From Herbihabitans rhizosphaerae (GTDB lineage Bacteria > Actinomycetota > Actinomycetes > Mycobacteriales > Pseudonocardiaceae), in the NCBI RefSeq assembly GCF_004216555.1, contig NZ_SGWQ01000003.1:358146-422145 (forward strand): a stretch of DNA of 64,000 bases, read 5' to 3'. The notes beneath the pieces are model-generated. The model had not been told where the DNA came from, made no database searches, and was given only the letters and a program-made list of their open reading frames with translations. Shown in pieces: positions 18,501 through 26,958 of this stretch. The number at the start of each line of letters is the position of its first letter. Position 1 is the stretch's first letter. A program made the position numbers and the translations under genes.

Positions 18501-18641
18501 ACGCCAGCGCGAGCCGGCGCGAGCCGACATACCCCGGTCGTCGACGACACGCGCGGTGCCGACCTTCTCGGTCGGTATCGCGCCCCGCTCGCCTACCGAG
18601 CTACCTTCGACCCCAGCGTTGTGGTCGGGCACTCCAAGCAC
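15591..18641 (-). CDS. Conservon sensor histidine-kinase-like protein (CvnA-type)
   Basis: A 1016-residue membrane sensor. Two membrane segments (about 54-72 and 375-395) flank an extracellular nitrate/nitrite-sensor (NIT)-like helical domain, with a HAMP-like linker after it. The ATPase domain (about 520-690) has the N-box [24 protein letters not shown] and [13 protein letters not shown]. No typical phospho-acceptor His box is evident, as in other conservon kinases, so it may signal by binding rather than phosphotransfer. About 300 residues of low-complexity Pro/Ala/Glu tail follow. The GTG at 18641 gives an N-terminal cytoplasmic extension; an ATG at 18530 is an alternative. Confidence 0.9.
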   Translation of the reverse strand: MLGVPDHNAGVEGSSVGERGAIPTEKVGTARVVDDRGMSARAGSRWRMRNWRLRTKLIAVLVVPTVAVLVLGGLQVKADLDRAERFRQTVAQVDLARKLTNVVHELQTERSLMSGWVAGNKAAPRTEIDHQTARVDKAVDEARGAAANLDADEDSKQRYNRGLQRLSALPAIRATAEGSSYPDVSVYATYSQILDALVQLGREVNTAVTDRELLRQGTLVQALSEQKEFFSRENAMLMIAATRGVFPGDLLTQTRAAEASAEATRLAFAASASPEQQRLYADTVSGVEVDNRARLKATAFARAEAAAPNTPGSPLALAPEAVKTDGTATVERLRKVETGLLDSLRRAADGLASDATLSAWRNAGIVAGVLIVALILMIIVTRSLLRPLRTLRRNALDVANRRLPETVRRILDDPDPMEASKNAIEPVPVFTREETGEVARSFDVVHEQAVRMAAEQALLRENVNSIFVNLSRRSQALVERQLNLIDRMEQDEQDPDQLASLFELDHLATRMRRNSESLLVLSGSGLSRQLTKPVPAADVVGAAVSEVEQYARVDVVSAPDVAVMGRAVNDLVHLIAELLDNATSFSDPDKKVTVRMAATKSRELAIQITDRGVGMSDEDIAGANARLADPPDLDVSVTRRMGLYVVARLAKRHDIKVRLRDNEDIEGGLVARITVPAVLVQATGAPTTTFPPGPPTSGGPPSRASGIAGAFTGNMPKLGADGTPVDDAANRWPDYPPPEVVGYPPADAEPTQVVGHGANGVAGGWGEEKATNDATADGPASLFGEPLPERQPGQHLSDAFGPRTGGAEEAPAGHEPVQAPQHDSAATNGSELEHRSAAQQEVDLNVDAPTERLPIYEAVLSQWFEHTSDPKEALSPAMSDLTPTGRDEPEPPAESDAAAEERRAAEAAAAWQSPGDDGWQAAQALLTPDPEVEKTTAGLPKRVPKAHLVPGSAAPRQETAQQTEERPQLPPRTADAVRGRMSSFQQGVRRGRHALVESYPGDQSGSAEGRQDEEQE

Positions 18642-19134
18642 TCTCCCTGGTTCGAGTCAGCTGCCCGTCGCGCGGAGTCCGGCTCGGCGGGCGGAACACC
18701 ACGACGGTGATTCGCCCGACCTGCCGACACTGTGAGCGGTGTTGACGTCGATGCCGGTTGGGCCGTCGCACGCGACCGAGACCCATCTCCCGGACATCGG
18801 ACACCTCTCTCACCACATCGGCGGCTCGCCTACCCCACCCACATTCCACTGTGGCCACAGAAGGTAGCGAACGATGAGCCGAGCTGTCACCCTACCGGGG
18901 AGGGTTTTCCGGCTGGATGACCGGCAGCCACACGCGTCGTATGCGTAATTGTGAGGCACGCACAGTCCGTCGCGTCGAGGGGGATCTCCGGGGGTTGTGG
19001 CAACTGCCACACCGAAACTGCTCCGTCAGCCGCATTGTCACGCCCGCGCCGTGCTCATAGAGTTCGCCGGAATCGGGGACAGCCAGGCTGACGTGCGCCC
19101 CAGCGCGCGCCGCCGCACTCGCAAGGAGAGGCAA
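18642..19134. other. 493-base divergent intergenic region
   Basis: It separates the conservon (minus) from the first importer locus (plus). It holds a promoter for the importer (19035-19063) and presumably one for the conservon. No gene with convincing start, composition and ribosome binding site was found. A near-copy of the 13-base palindrome (TTCCACTGTGGCC) lies around 18845-18857. Confidence 0.6.
19035..19063 (+). promoter_or_regulatory. Promoter of importer locus 1
   Basis: TTGTCA (19035-19040) and TAGAGT (19058-19063) are 17 bases apart. Locus 5 carries TTGTGA-17-TAGAGT, and the sequence around both -10 boxes is the same (TAGAGTTCGC). That similarity between otherwise unlike upstream regions is the main support. 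Confidence 0.6.
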
Positions 19135-20157
19135 TTGCACCCAACGGACCCGGCGCGCTCGCGCCGGCCGGTTCGCCGAACCAGACCAGCGATCGTCGTG
19201 ATCGCGCTCACACTGGTCGCTGCCCTCACCAGCTGCGGTCTCCTCGGTGACGACACCGACGACGGCAATTCGTCGTCCGGTCAGGTGGAGAAGACCAAGA
19301 TCAAGGCGGCGATGCTGCCCGTGGTCGACGTCGCACCGTTCTACTACGCGATCGAGAAGGGGTACTTCAAGGCCGAGGGGCTCGAGGTCGAGCCGGTCGA
19401 GGCCAAGAGCGGCAAGGAGGCCATCGACAGCCTGATCAACGGCTCGGTCGACGTCGCGTTCGCCTCCTACCCCGCGCCGATGCTGGCGCAGAGCAAGAAC
19501 GCCGCGAAGTTCACCATCGTGGCCGACGGGCTCACCGCGAAGACCGGCCACATCGTGGTCGTCGCCCCGCCGAATTCCCCGATGAAGAAGCCGCAGGACG
19601 CGCCAGGCCGCAAGATCGCCATCACCGCGAAGAACACGTTCAGTGATCTCGCGCCGAAGTCGGTGTTCAAGACGCTGGGCGTGGACTACGGCAAGATCCA
19701 GTGGGTGGAGATGGGCTTCCCGGAGATGATCCCGGCCATGGAGCGCGGCGACGTGGACGGGGCCGTCCTGGTCGAGCCGTGGGTCACCCTCGCGCAGAAG
19801 AGGATCGGCGCGGTGCCCGTGGTCGACGGCGCGACCGGCGCGACCGCCGAGATGCCGATGTCCGGCTACGTGGCGCTGGCCGGCGAGGGCAAGCTCGGCT
19901 CGACCAGCCCCAAGACCATCGCGGCGTTCAACCGCGCCATGGTCAAGGCGCAGACCGAGGCCACCGACCGCACCAAGATGGAGCCGATGTTCGTCAAGTA
20001 CGCCAAGGTCGACCAGCAGACCGCGCCGCTGGTGACGCTGTCGATCTACCCGACCTCGCTGCAGGCGGCGCGGATCCAGCGGGTGGCGAACCTGATGTCC
20101 GAGTTCGGGGTCATCACCGGCACTCTCGACGTCAACCAGATGCTGCCCAAGACGTGA
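19135..20157 (+). CDS. NitT/TauT-type ABC transporter substrate-binding lipoprotein 1
   Basis: A 340-residue extracytoplasmic receptor of the SsuA/TauA/NMT1-like family, anchored through Cys34 of the lipobox ALTSC. The start is a TTG, set by AAGGAGAGG 3 bases ahead, the same leader (GGAGAGGCA) that precedes the ATG of binding protein 2. The mature protein begins QVEKTKIKAAMLPVVD, then FYYAIEKGYFKAEGLEVEPVE; the ligand cleft is lined by segments such as GSVDVAFASYPAP and DVDGAVLVEPWV. It most resembles binding protein 4. The ligand is unknown: the family covers sulfonates, nitrate, pyrimidines and aromatic acids. First gene of a three-gene locus without its own ATPase. Confidence 0.88.
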   Translation: MHPTDPARSRRPVRRTRPAIVVIALTLVAALTSCGLLGDDTDDGNSSSGQVEKTKIKAAMLPVVDVAPFYYAIEKGYFKAEGLEVEPVEAKSGKEAIDSLINGSVDVAFASYPAPMLAQSKNAAKFTIVADGLTAKTGHIVVVAPPNSPMKKPQDAPGRKIAITAKNTFSDLAPKSVFKTLGVDYGKIQWVEMGFPEMIPAMERGDVDGAVLVEPWVTLAQKRIGAVPVVDGATGATAEMPMSGYVALAGEGKLGSTSPKTIAAFNRAMVKAQTEATDRTKMEPMFVKYAKVDQQTAPLVTLSIYPTSLQAARIQRVANLMSEFGVITGTLDVNQMLPKT

Positions 20158-20167
20158 TCTGATCCCT

Positions 20168-20944
20168 GTGCTGGCTCGGTTGCAGAGCCTGATCGGTCTG
20201 GCTGGCTTCTTTCTCGTGTGGGAAGTGGCCAGCCGGACCGATCTGGTTCCCAGTTACTACGTCCCGCCGCCGTCGACCGTGCTTCCGGCACTGGTGCGGA
20301 TGCTCGGCGAGGAGTCCTTCCTGCGCGCGGCCGTTGCCACGGTGCTGGCCACGCTGATCGCGGTTGTCATCGCGGCGGCCATCGCGATCCCGGCCGGCCT
20401 GGTGCTCGGCAGTATGCCCGCGGTGCGCCGCGCCACGATGGTGATCATCGAGTTCCTGCGGCCGATCCCGTCCGCCGCGCTGATCCCGCTGTTCGTGCTG
20501 CTGATCGGCGCCGGCTCGGACACCAAGATCTCGCTGGCCGTGTACGGCGCGGTGTGGCCGATCCTGTTCAACACGATGTACGCGCTGGACGAGGTCGACC
20601 CGCTGCTCACCGACACCGCGCGGGCCTTCGGCATGCGGCGCTCGCGGATCATGTCCACCGTCTCGCTGCCGAGTGCCGCGCCGTTCGCGCTGACCGGGAT
20701 CCGGCTGTCCGCCACGATCGCGCTGGCCGTGGTGATGACCACCGAGTTGTACGGCGGCGGCGCGAAGGGCCTCGGGCAGTACGTGCTGGACGCGCGCAAC
20801 GGGTTCCGGATGGATCTTGTGCTGGCCGCCACGCTGGTCGCCGGCCTGATCGGCTACCTGCTCAACGCCGGCTTCGAGCGGCTGCACCGGCGGATGTTCG
20901 CGTGGCAGGCGACCGGGGCCGAGACGGGAGCGGGGGCACGATGA
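20168..20944 (+). CDS. NitT/TauT-type ABC permease, A-type subunit, locus 1
   Basis: A 258-residue membrane permease with about six helices. The A-type signature seen in all four loci is here EFLRPIPSAALIPLFVLL and YGAVWPILFNTMYALDEVDP. The ATPase-coupling EAA loop is DTARAFGMRRSRIMSTVSLPSAAPFALTG. The GTG start lies 10 bases after the binding-protein stop. It is expected to form a heterodimer with the B-type subunit that overlaps its end. Confidence 0.9.
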   Translation: MLARLQSLIGLAGFFLVWEVASRTDLVPSYYVPPPSTVLPALVRMLGEESFLRAAVATVLATLIAVVIAAAIAIPAGLVLGSMPAVRRATMVIIEFLRPIPSAALIPLFVLLIGAGSDTKISLAVYGAVWPILFNTMYALDEVDPLLTDTARAFGMRRSRIMSTVSLPSAAPFALTGIRLSATIALAVVMTTELYGGGAKGLGQYVLDARNGFRMDLVLAATLVAGLIGYLLNAGFERLHRRMFAWQATGAETGAGAR

Positions 20945-21741
20945 GGGGCATCACCGGGTTCGTGCAGCGGTGGGCGCTGTTCGTGCTGATCGTGCTGATC
21001 TGGGAGGTCGTGACCCGGCTGTCGGCGAGCCCGTTCTTCCCGCCGCCGTCGCAGATCGGCCCCAGGATGGTCGACCTGTGGCTGTCCGGGCCGGCGTCGC
21101 GACTGTTCCTCACCGACACCGTGTACGACCACCTGCTGCCGAGTGTCGGGCGCACGCTGCTCGGCTGGGCGATCGCCGCGGTGATCGGCATCGGGCTCGG
21201 CCTGCTGCTCGGCCGCTCGACTGTGGCGATGCGCTACCTGCGCGTGCTGCTGGACTTCGGCCGGGCGATCCCGCCGCCGCTGATGGTGCCGTTCTTCCTG
21301 GTGACGCTGGGCCTTGGCGCGCCGATGCAGCTCGGCGCGATCGTGTTCGGCGCGGTGTGGCCGGTGCTGCTGAACTCGATCGACGGCGCCCGCTCGGTGG
21401 ACGCCACCAAGGTCGACACGGCGCGCGCGTTCCGCCTGTCCGGCCCGCAGTGGATGGGCGGTGTGGTGCTGCCCGCCGCGCTGCCGAAGATCTTCGCCGG
21501 ACTGCGCCTGTCCATCTCGATCGCGCTGATCCTGATGGTGGTCTCGGAGCTGGTCGCGTCCACGCACGGGCTGGGCAACCAGCTCGTCGCGGCGGGCCGG
21601 GACTACGACATGGCCGGCATGTGGGCCTACATCGTGCTGCTCGGCATCCTCGGGTACGCGTTCAACATCGCCCTGTTGGCGGTTGAACATCGGGTGCTCC
21701 GGTGGCAACCCGGTCGTGCGCACGCCGCAGCGTCACGATGA
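20941..21741 (+). CDS. NitT/TauT-type ABC permease, B-type subunit, locus 1
   Basis: A 266-residue membrane permease. The B-type signature is DFGRAIPPPLMVPFFLV and FGAVWPVLLNSIDGARSVD, with the EAA loop DTARAFRLSGPQWMGGVVLPAALP. Its ATG overlaps the A-type stop (ATGA). It ends the locus: no ATPase follows, so the pair probably uses the ATPase of locus 2. A 230-base gap with GGGTGACACCC-type short palindromes leads to the next locus. Confidence 0.9.
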   Translation: MRGITGFVQRWALFVLIVLIWEVVTRLSASPFFPPPSQIGPRMVDLWLSGPASRLFLTDTVYDHLLPSVGRTLLGWAIAAVIGIGLGLLLGRSTVAMRYLRVLLDFGRAIPPPLMVPFFLVTLGLGAPMQLGAIVFGAVWPVLLNSIDGARSVDATKVDTARAFRLSGPQWMGGVVLPAALPKIFAGLRLSISIALILMVVSELVASTHGLGNQLVAAGRDYDMAGMWAYIVLLGILGYAFNIALLAVEHRVLRWQPGRAHAAASR

Positions 21742-21862
21742 CACTCCGCTACGCCCATCTGACGACACCCCATGTGACCTGCGGTTTCAATTTTGGTGGG
21801 ATCACCCAACGTTAGTTCAAACGGGTGACACCCGATTGTGGTACATCCGATACTCACCGCAT

Positions 21863-21892
21863 TTGTCGTGGTCTACGCCAATCTCATATGGT
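21863..21892 (+). promoter_or_regulatory. Candidate promoter of importer locus 2
   Basis: TTGTCG (21863-21868) and TATGGT (21887-21892) with an 18-base spacer. The spacer end (ACGCCAATCTCA) resembles that of locus 5 (ACGCCAAGATCT... TCTCC). Weaker match than loci 1, 4 and 5. Confidence 0.42.
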
Positions 21893-21971
21893 GTGCCACG
21901 GTGCGGCGGGCCCCCTCTATTCGAGGCTGCCCGAAAGCGCCGTTCTGCCCACCTCACCCACAGGAGAGGCA

Positions 21972-23006
21972 ATGCTGCGACCACGCCCGGGCACCCCACC
22001 GGCGCGACTGCGCCGGCCCGCGGCCCTATTCACCATCCTGGCCATGCTGGTGGCACTCGTCACCGGCTGCGGTCTGCTCGGCGGCGAGGACGACTCCTCG
22101 TCGTCCGGCGGCCAGGTGGAGAAGTCGAAGATCAAGCTCGGTCTGCTGCCGGTGGTCGACGTGGCCTCCGTGCACCTGGCGATCCGGGAGGGCTACTTCA
22201 AGGCCGAGGGCCTCGACGTCGAACTCACCAACATCCAGGGCGCCGGCGCGGCCATCCCCGGCCTGATCGGCGGCTCGCTGGACATGGTGTTCGGCAACTA
22301 CGTGTCCTTCTTCGCCGCGGAGTCGGGCGGAGCGGCCAAGAACGTCGACGGCCTGAAGTTCGTCGCCGACGGCTACATCGCCAAGCCCAACACCTGGATG
22401 GTGCTGCGCGGCCCGAACTCCTCGGTCAACACCGTGCGCGACCTGGCCGGCAAGAAGGTCGCCGTGACCACCCGCAAGAGCCTCGCCGAGGTGAGCATCA
22501 AGTCGGTGCTGCGCGCGAACGACGTGGACGCCAGCAAGGTGGAGTTCATCGAGTCGCCGTACGCCGGTATGGCCGCGCTGATGCAGCAGAACAAGGTCGA
22601 CGCGGCACTGCTCGCCGAGCCGTTCATCACCCAGGCGCAGAAGTCCATCGGCGCCGTGCCGTTGTTCGACGCGGCGTCCGGCCCGACCGCCGACCTGCCG
22701 ATCGCCGGCTACGGCACGACCGGCAAGTTCGCCAAGGACAACCCGAAGACGGTCGCCGCGTTCCAGCGCGCGTTCGCCAAGGGTCAGCTCGCGGCGGGCG
22801 CGGACCGCAACAAGATCGAGAAGCTGCTCCCCGAGTACGCGGGCATCGACCCGCAGACGGCCGCGCTGGTCGCCCTCGGTGGCTTCCCGACCTCGCTGGA
22901 GGCCACCCGGCTGCAGCGGATCCCGGACCTGATGCTCGAGTTCGGTCTGCTGCCGAACCGGTTCGACGCGTCGAGCATGATCCTCAACGCCGGGTCGACG
23001 AAGTAG
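21972..23006 (+). CDS. NitT/TauT-type ABC transporter substrate-binding lipoprotein 2
   Basis: A 344-residue receptor with lipobox LVTGC (Cys33), then an Asp/Ser-rich tether and QVEKSKIKLGLLPVVD. Segments facing the cleft include PGLIGGSLDMVFGNYVSFF and KVDAALLAEPFIT; IAGYGTTGKFAKDNPKTVAAFQ marks the second lobe. It is closest to binding protein 3, sharing the PGL-GG-FGN pattern and the RLQRIPDLM motif. The ATG follows GGAGAGGCA. It is the only one of the five whose locus is complete, with two permeases and an ATPase. Confidence 0.9.
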   Translation: MLRPRPGTPPARLRRPAALFTILAMLVALVTGCGLLGGEDDSSSSGGQVEKSKIKLGLLPVVDVASVHLAIREGYFKAEGLDVELTNIQGAGAAIPGLIGGSLDMVFGNYVSFFAAESGGAAKNVDGLKFVADGYIAKPNTWMVLRGPNSSVNTVRDLAGKKVAVTTRKSLAEVSIKSVLRANDVDASKVEFIESPYAGMAALMQQNKVDAALLAEPFITQAQKSIGAVPLFDAASGPTADLPIAGYGTTGKFAKDNPKTVAAFQRAFAKGQLAAGADRNKIEKLLPEYAGIDPQTAALVALGGFPTSLEATRLQRIPDLMLEFGLLPNRFDASSMILNAGSTK

Positions 23007-23009
23007 CGA

Positions 23010-23777
23010 ATGCGACCGGTCACCCGAGGGCTTGTCGGGCTGGCCGTCTTCCTCCTGATCTGGGAGGTGGTCGGCCGGTCCGGCATCACGGAACGCAGGT
23101 TCCTGCCACCGCCGTCCGACGTGCTGGGCTCGCTCGGCGAGATCCTGGTCGACGGCAAGTTCCAGTCCGACGTCGTCGCCACGGTGCTCGCACTCGTGGT
23201 CTCGGTCGCGATCGCGGTGCTGATCGCCGTGCCGCTGGGTCTACTGCTGGGGAGCTTCCCGGTGGCCCGGCACGCCACCCGAGCGGTGGTCGAATTCCTC
23301 CGGCCGATCCCGTCGGTGGCGTTCATCCCGCTCGCGGTGGTGATGCTCGGCGTCGGCCCGGAAACGAAGATCACGCTCGCGGTGTACGCCGCGGTGTGGC
23401 CGATCCTGTTCAACACGATCTACGCGCTGGACGAGGTGGAGGACCTGCACCTGGAGACGGCGCGGGCGTTCGGGTACTCCCGGGTGCGCACGATCCTGTC
23501 CATCTCGCTGCCCAGCGCCGTCCCGTTCGTGCTGACCGGCGTGCGGCTGGCCTCCTCGATCGGCCTGGTCGTGCTGATCAGTACGGAGATGATCGCGGGC
23601 GGGCGGCTCGGCATCGGCACGTTCATCAACGTCGCCCGCGAGGGTGCCGGCCGGATGGACCTGCTGCTCGCCGCGACCGTGGTGGCCGGGGCGATCGGAT
23701 ACCTGGTGAACGCTGCGTTCGACGTGGCACAGCGGCGCTGGGTGTCCTGGAGTTCGCTGACGAGGAGCGCGTCGTGA
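23010..23777 (+). CDS. NitT/TauT-type ABC permease, A-type subunit, locus 2
   Basis: A 255-residue membrane permease. It begins MRPVTRGLVGLAVFLLIWEVVGRSG, with motifs EFLRPIPSVAFIPLAVVM, YAAVWPILFNTIYALDEVED and the EAA loop ETARAFGYSRVRTILSISLPSAVP. The ATG is 3 bases after the binding-protein stop, so translation is probably coupled. The partner B-type gene overlaps its end. Confidence 0.91.
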   Translation: MRPVTRGLVGLAVFLLIWEVVGRSGITERRFLPPPSDVLGSLGEILVDGKFQSDVVATVLALVVSVAIAVLIAVPLGLLLGSFPVARHATRAVVEFLRPIPSVAFIPLAVVMLGVGPETKITLAVYAAVWPILFNTIYALDEVEDLHLETARAFGYSRVRTILSISLPSAVPFVLTGVRLASSIGLVVLISTEMIAGGRLGIGTFINVAREGAGRMDLLLAATVVAGAIGYLVNAAFDVAQRRWVSWSSLTRSAS

Positions 23778-24565
23778 GCTGGTTCGGAAAGTTCGCGTAC
23801 CGCTGGGTGGTGTTCGTGGGCATCGTGGTGGTCTGGCAGTTGGCCACCGCGGCGGCCGACGACCCGTTCTTCCCGCCGCCGTCGACGATCGCGAACACGA
23901 TCTACCACCTGTGGCTGTCCGGGCCGGGCTCGCAGCTGTTCCTGACCGACACGGTGTACGACGACGTGTTCGCCAGCATCGGGCGGATCCTGCTTGGCTG
24001 GGCCATCGCCGCGGTGATCGGCGTCGCGATCGGCGTGCTGCTGGGCCGGTCGCGCACCGCGATGGACTACGTGAACCCGTTGTTCGCGTTCGCGCGGTCC
24101 GTCCCGTCGCCGGCGCTCGTGCCGGTTTTCCTTGTGCTGCTTGACATCGGGACACCGGCACAGCTCGCCACGATCGTGTTCGGCGTGGTGTGGCCGATCC
24201 TGATGAACACGGTGGACGGCGTGCGCTCGGTCGATCCGATCAAGGAGGAGACCGCCCGGGCGTTCCGGCTGTCCCGCGGGCAGTGGCTGCTCGGGGTGGT
24301 ACTGCCCGCCGCGGCTCCGAAGATCTTCGCGGGGCTGCGGGTGAGCCTGTCGCTGTCACTCGTGCTGATGGTGATCTCCGAGCTGGTGGCCTCGCGCAAC
24401 GGGATCGGCCTGCAGATGTTGATCGCGCAGCGGGCGTTCGACTATCCGGCGATGTGGGCCGGGATCGTGCTGCTCGGTGTGCTCGGCTACCTCTTCAATA
24501 CCGTGCTGCTCATGGTCGAAAACCGGGCACTGTCCTGGCAGCCAGAGCGGCATACTGGGCACTGA
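23774..24565 (+). CDS. NitT/TauT-type ABC permease, B-type subunit, locus 2
   Basis: A 263-residue membrane permease with GTG start in a GTGA overlap. Motifs are AFARSVPSPALVPVFLVLL, FGVVWPILMNTVDGVRSVD and the EAA loop ETARAFRLSRGQWLLGVVLPAAAP. The usual A-I-P-P-P of B-type subunits is S-V-P-S-P here. It is followed after 17 bases by the only ATPase of this type in the window. Confidence 0.91.
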   Translation: MSWFGKFAYRWVVFVGIVVVWQLATAAADDPFFPPPSTIANTIYHLWLSGPGSQLFLTDTVYDDVFASIGRILLGWAIAAVIGVAIGVLLGRSRTAMDYVNPLFAFARSVPSPALVPVFLVLLDIGTPAQLATIVFGVVWPILMNTVDGVRSVDPIKEETARAFRLSRGQWLLGVVLPAAAPKIFAGLRVSLSLSLVLMVISELVASRNGIGLQMLIAQRAFDYPAMWAGIVLLGVLGYLFNTVLLMVENRALSWQPERHTGH

Positions 24566-24582
24566 CGACAGGGAGGGCCTCC

Positions 24583-25449
24583 GTGCCGACCATGCTCGAG
24601 GTTTCTGGCCTCGGCCACACGTACAAGACCAAGGACGGCGTGCACAACGCCATCGGCGACGTGTCGTTCACGGTGAACGCCGGTGAGCTGGTGTGCGTCG
24701 TGGGTCCGTCCGGCTGCGGCAAGTCCACGCTGCTGCGCACGATCAGCGGGCTGATCACGCCCACGGTCGGCGAGGTGTTGCTGCACGGCGATCCCGTGCG
24801 CGGCGTGCCGGCCGACCTGGCCGTGGTGTTCCAGGACTACAGCCGCTCGCTGTTCCCGTGGCTGTCCGTGCAGCGCAACGTCGAATTCCCGTTGCGCACA
24901 AGGGTTTCCGCGCGCGCGGAGCGGCGGGAGCGGGCCCGCGAGGCGCTGGAGTGGGTGGGCCTTTCGGCAGCCGGCGGCAAGTACCCGTGGCAGTTGTCCG
25001 GCGGCATGCAGCAGCGTGTGGCGATCGCGCGGGCGCTGGCCAGCCGGCCGTCGCTGCTGCTGATGGACGAGCCGTTCGCCTCGGTGGACGCGCAGACCCG
25101 GTTCGAGCTGGAGGACCTGCTGCTGCGGGTGCGCGCCGAGCACGACAGCACGGTGCTGCTGGTGACCCACGACATCGACGAGAGCGTGTACCTGGGCGAC
25201 CGGGTGCTGGTGCTGTCCAAGTCGCCCGGCTCGATCACCACCGACCTGGACGTGAACCTGCCCGATGAGCGCGACCAGATCACCACGCGCGCGTCCTCGG
25301 AGTTCGTCGAGCTGCGCAGCGAGGTCGCACGGCTGCTGCACGGCGGAGAGCCCGCGACGCGCCCGAGCCCGTCGGTACCCGACACCGCGGCCAACGACCG
25401 CTTCCTGGCCGCCGAACGCGCGGAAACCCACAGCACCAGCGATACCTGA
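24583..25449 (+). CDS. NitT/TauT-type ABC transporter ATPase, apparently shared by four permease pairs
   Basis: A 288-residue nucleotide-binding subunit of the SsuB/TauB/NrtD type. Walker A is GPSGCGKST, Q-loop VVFQDYSRSLFPWLSV, signature LSGGMQQRVAIARAL, Walker B LLLMDEPFASVD, and switch His in LLVTHDIDE. The C-terminal 60 residues are a variable, hydrophilic tail. GGGAGGG (24571-24577) lies 5 bases before the GTG; an ATG at 24592 is an alternative start. It is the last gene of locus 2. The other three permease pairs carry no ATPase, so it is the obvious candidate motor for all of them; sharing is inferred from gene content. Confidence 0.92.
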   Translation: MPTMLEVSGLGHTYKTKDGVHNAIGDVSFTVNAGELVCVVGPSGCGKSTLLRTISGLITPTVGEVLLHGDPVRGVPADLAVVFQDYSRSLFPWLSVQRNVEFPLRTRVSARAERRERAREALEWVGLSAAGGKYPWQLSGGMQQRVAIARALASRPSLLLMDEPFASVDAQTRFELEDLLLRVRAEHDSTVLLVTHDIDESVYLGDRVLVLSKSPGSITTDLDVNLPDERDQITTRASSEFVELRSEVARLLHGGEPATRPSPSVPDTAANDRFLAAERAETHSTSDT

Positions 25450-25562
25450 GCGAGCACCCGTGAAGGTGACCCCACCGCCACGTGGGCCCGTATGTGCATC
25501 ACCCTCAGGTTTCCCGCGCCATGCTGATCTTGCCTGACCTGGGCTTTCTCCGTGGCCGAGGG

Positions 25563-25580
25563 ACTTTAGCGGGCTAAAGT
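25563..25580. repeat. 18-base intergenic palindrome, copy 1
   Basis: ACTTTAGCGGGCTAAAGT, with 8-base arms around GG, lies between the convergent ATPase and pobA genes. Flanks GGA and ACGCGGA are shared with copy 2. It may act as a two-way terminator or be a dispersed palindromic element. Confidence 0.85.
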
Positions 25581-25620
25581 ACGCGGACGGGTGCCGGCAC
25601 GTTTGTCAAGTCCCGAGCAG

Positions 25621-26805
25621 TCACATCAACCCGACGTAGTTTTCCGCGAACGCCGAGGCGAAGGTCCGCGAATTCATCAGGTGTTCCAGGCGGGCCATCG
25701 CCAGGCGGCCGAGGAACCCGTGTTCCTCGTCGTCCTCCCGGGGCATGTGGATCATGCTGGTCATCCACTGGGAGAACTCCTGGCAGCGCCACACCCGGCG
25801 CAGGCAGATCTCGGAGTAGGCGTCCAGGGCGGTGGTCTCGCCGGTCGTGCGCCAGTGGGTGAGCGCGTTGGCCAGCACCTCGGCGTCGTGCAGCGCGAGG
25901 TTCATGCCCTTCGCGCCGACCGGCGTGATCACGTGGGCGGCGTCGCCGAGCAGGTACAGCCGCCCGTGGCTCATCGGCTCGACGACGAACGAGCGCATGT
26001 CGAGCACCCGCTTCTCGATGATCGCGCCCTCGGTCAGCCGCCAGCTCCCGTCGGCGAGCGCGAGCCGCTCACGCAGTTCCGCCCACACCCGTTCGTCCGG
26101 CCAATTCCGCACGTCGTCGGAAACGGGGCATTGCAGGTAGAACCGGCTCACCGTCTTGCTGCGCAGCATGTGTCCGGCGAATCCGTTCTCGTGCAGCGCG
26201 TAGATGATTGCCCTTGTGGACGGCGGCGCCTCCGCGAGAATGCTGAGCCAGGCTATTCCCGGATTATGGGAGTATTCGCGAAACATACCCGCCGGTATCG
26301 ATTGCCGGGAAACGCCCCGGTAGCCGTCACAGCCCGCGATGAAATCACATTCGAGCCGTTCCTCGCCGTCCGCGCCGGTCCAGCTGATCACCGGGCGCGG
26401 GCCGTCGATCTGGTGCAGCGCAACAGAATCGACGTCGAACCGAATGTCGCCACCACGGTCCAGTAGAGCCGCGACGAGGTCGGTCACCAACTCCTGCTGC
26501 GGGTAGACGTAGTGCGTTCGCCCCTCGTAGAGATCACCGTACGGAACGGTGAAAGCCTTGCCGTATACGCGAAACTCGCAAACCCCGTGCGGTTCGGCCT
26601 CGGCGAGCAGGCGGTCGGCGAGGCCGTTGGCCGCGAGCATGTCGACGGCCCGCTGTTCGAGCACGCCGGCCCGCGCCCGCCCCTCGATGTAGGACCTGCC
26701 GTGCCGCTCGAGTACCACACATTCCACGCCGGTCTTCGCGAGCAGATTCGCCAGCGTGAGACCGGCGGGGCCAGCGCCGATAATTCCAACCGTGGTACGC
26801 CCCAC
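25621..26805 (-). CDS. pobA: 4-hydroxybenzoate 3-monooxygenase
   Basis: A 394-residue FAD monooxygenase, the same length as the characterised Pseudomonas enzyme, converting 4-hydroxybenzoate to protocatechuate with NAD(P)H and O2. The FAD-binding motif GAGPAGL is at 10-16, RARAGVLEQ near 42-50 is the substrate/NADPH region, the active-site strand SKTVSRFYLQCPV carries the Ser and Arg that hold the carboxylate, and LLGDAAHVITPVGAKGMNLAL is the second FAD motif. The GTG start follows AAAGGA. It diverges from orphan binding protein 3 across 153 bases, suggesting linked control and an aromatic-acid ligand for that receptor. No protocatechuate dioxygenase genes are in the window. Confidence 0.93.
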   Translation of the reverse strand: MGRTTVGIIGAGPAGLTLANLLAKTGVECVVLERHGRSYIEGRARAGVLEQRAVDMLAANGLADRLLAEAEPHGVCEFRVYGKAFTVPYGDLYEGRTHYVYPQQELVTDLVAALLDRGGDIRFDVDSVALHQIDGPRPVISWTGADGEERLECDFIAGCDGYRGVSRQSIPAGMFREYSHNPGIAWLSILAEAPPSTRAIIYALHENGFAGHMLRSKTVSRFYLQCPVSDDVRNWPDERVWAELRERLALADGSWRLTEGAIIEKRVLDMRSFVVEPMSHGRLYLLGDAAHVITPVGAKGMNLALHDAEVLANALTHWRTTGETTALDAYSEICLRRVWRCQEFSQWMTSMIHMPREDDEEHGFLGRLAMARLEHLMNSRTFASAFAENYVGLM

Positions 26806-26958
26806 CCCCGAAATCCTTTCACATCGACAGCGTCACTATGCGCACCGTACCGCTACTACTTTTGTATGGACTTACCTTCCGCCTCTATCAGGTAGAGAAC
26901 CGTCATCAGTAGCGTGTCACGGTTCATCCCGAGAAAACGCAACCCAAATGGAGTAATG

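Noticed and set aside
26856-26924. A 23-residue minus-strand peptide in the pobA/receptor 3 gap
   Set aside because: It is the tail of a frame antisense to receptor 3, without a start signal of its own.
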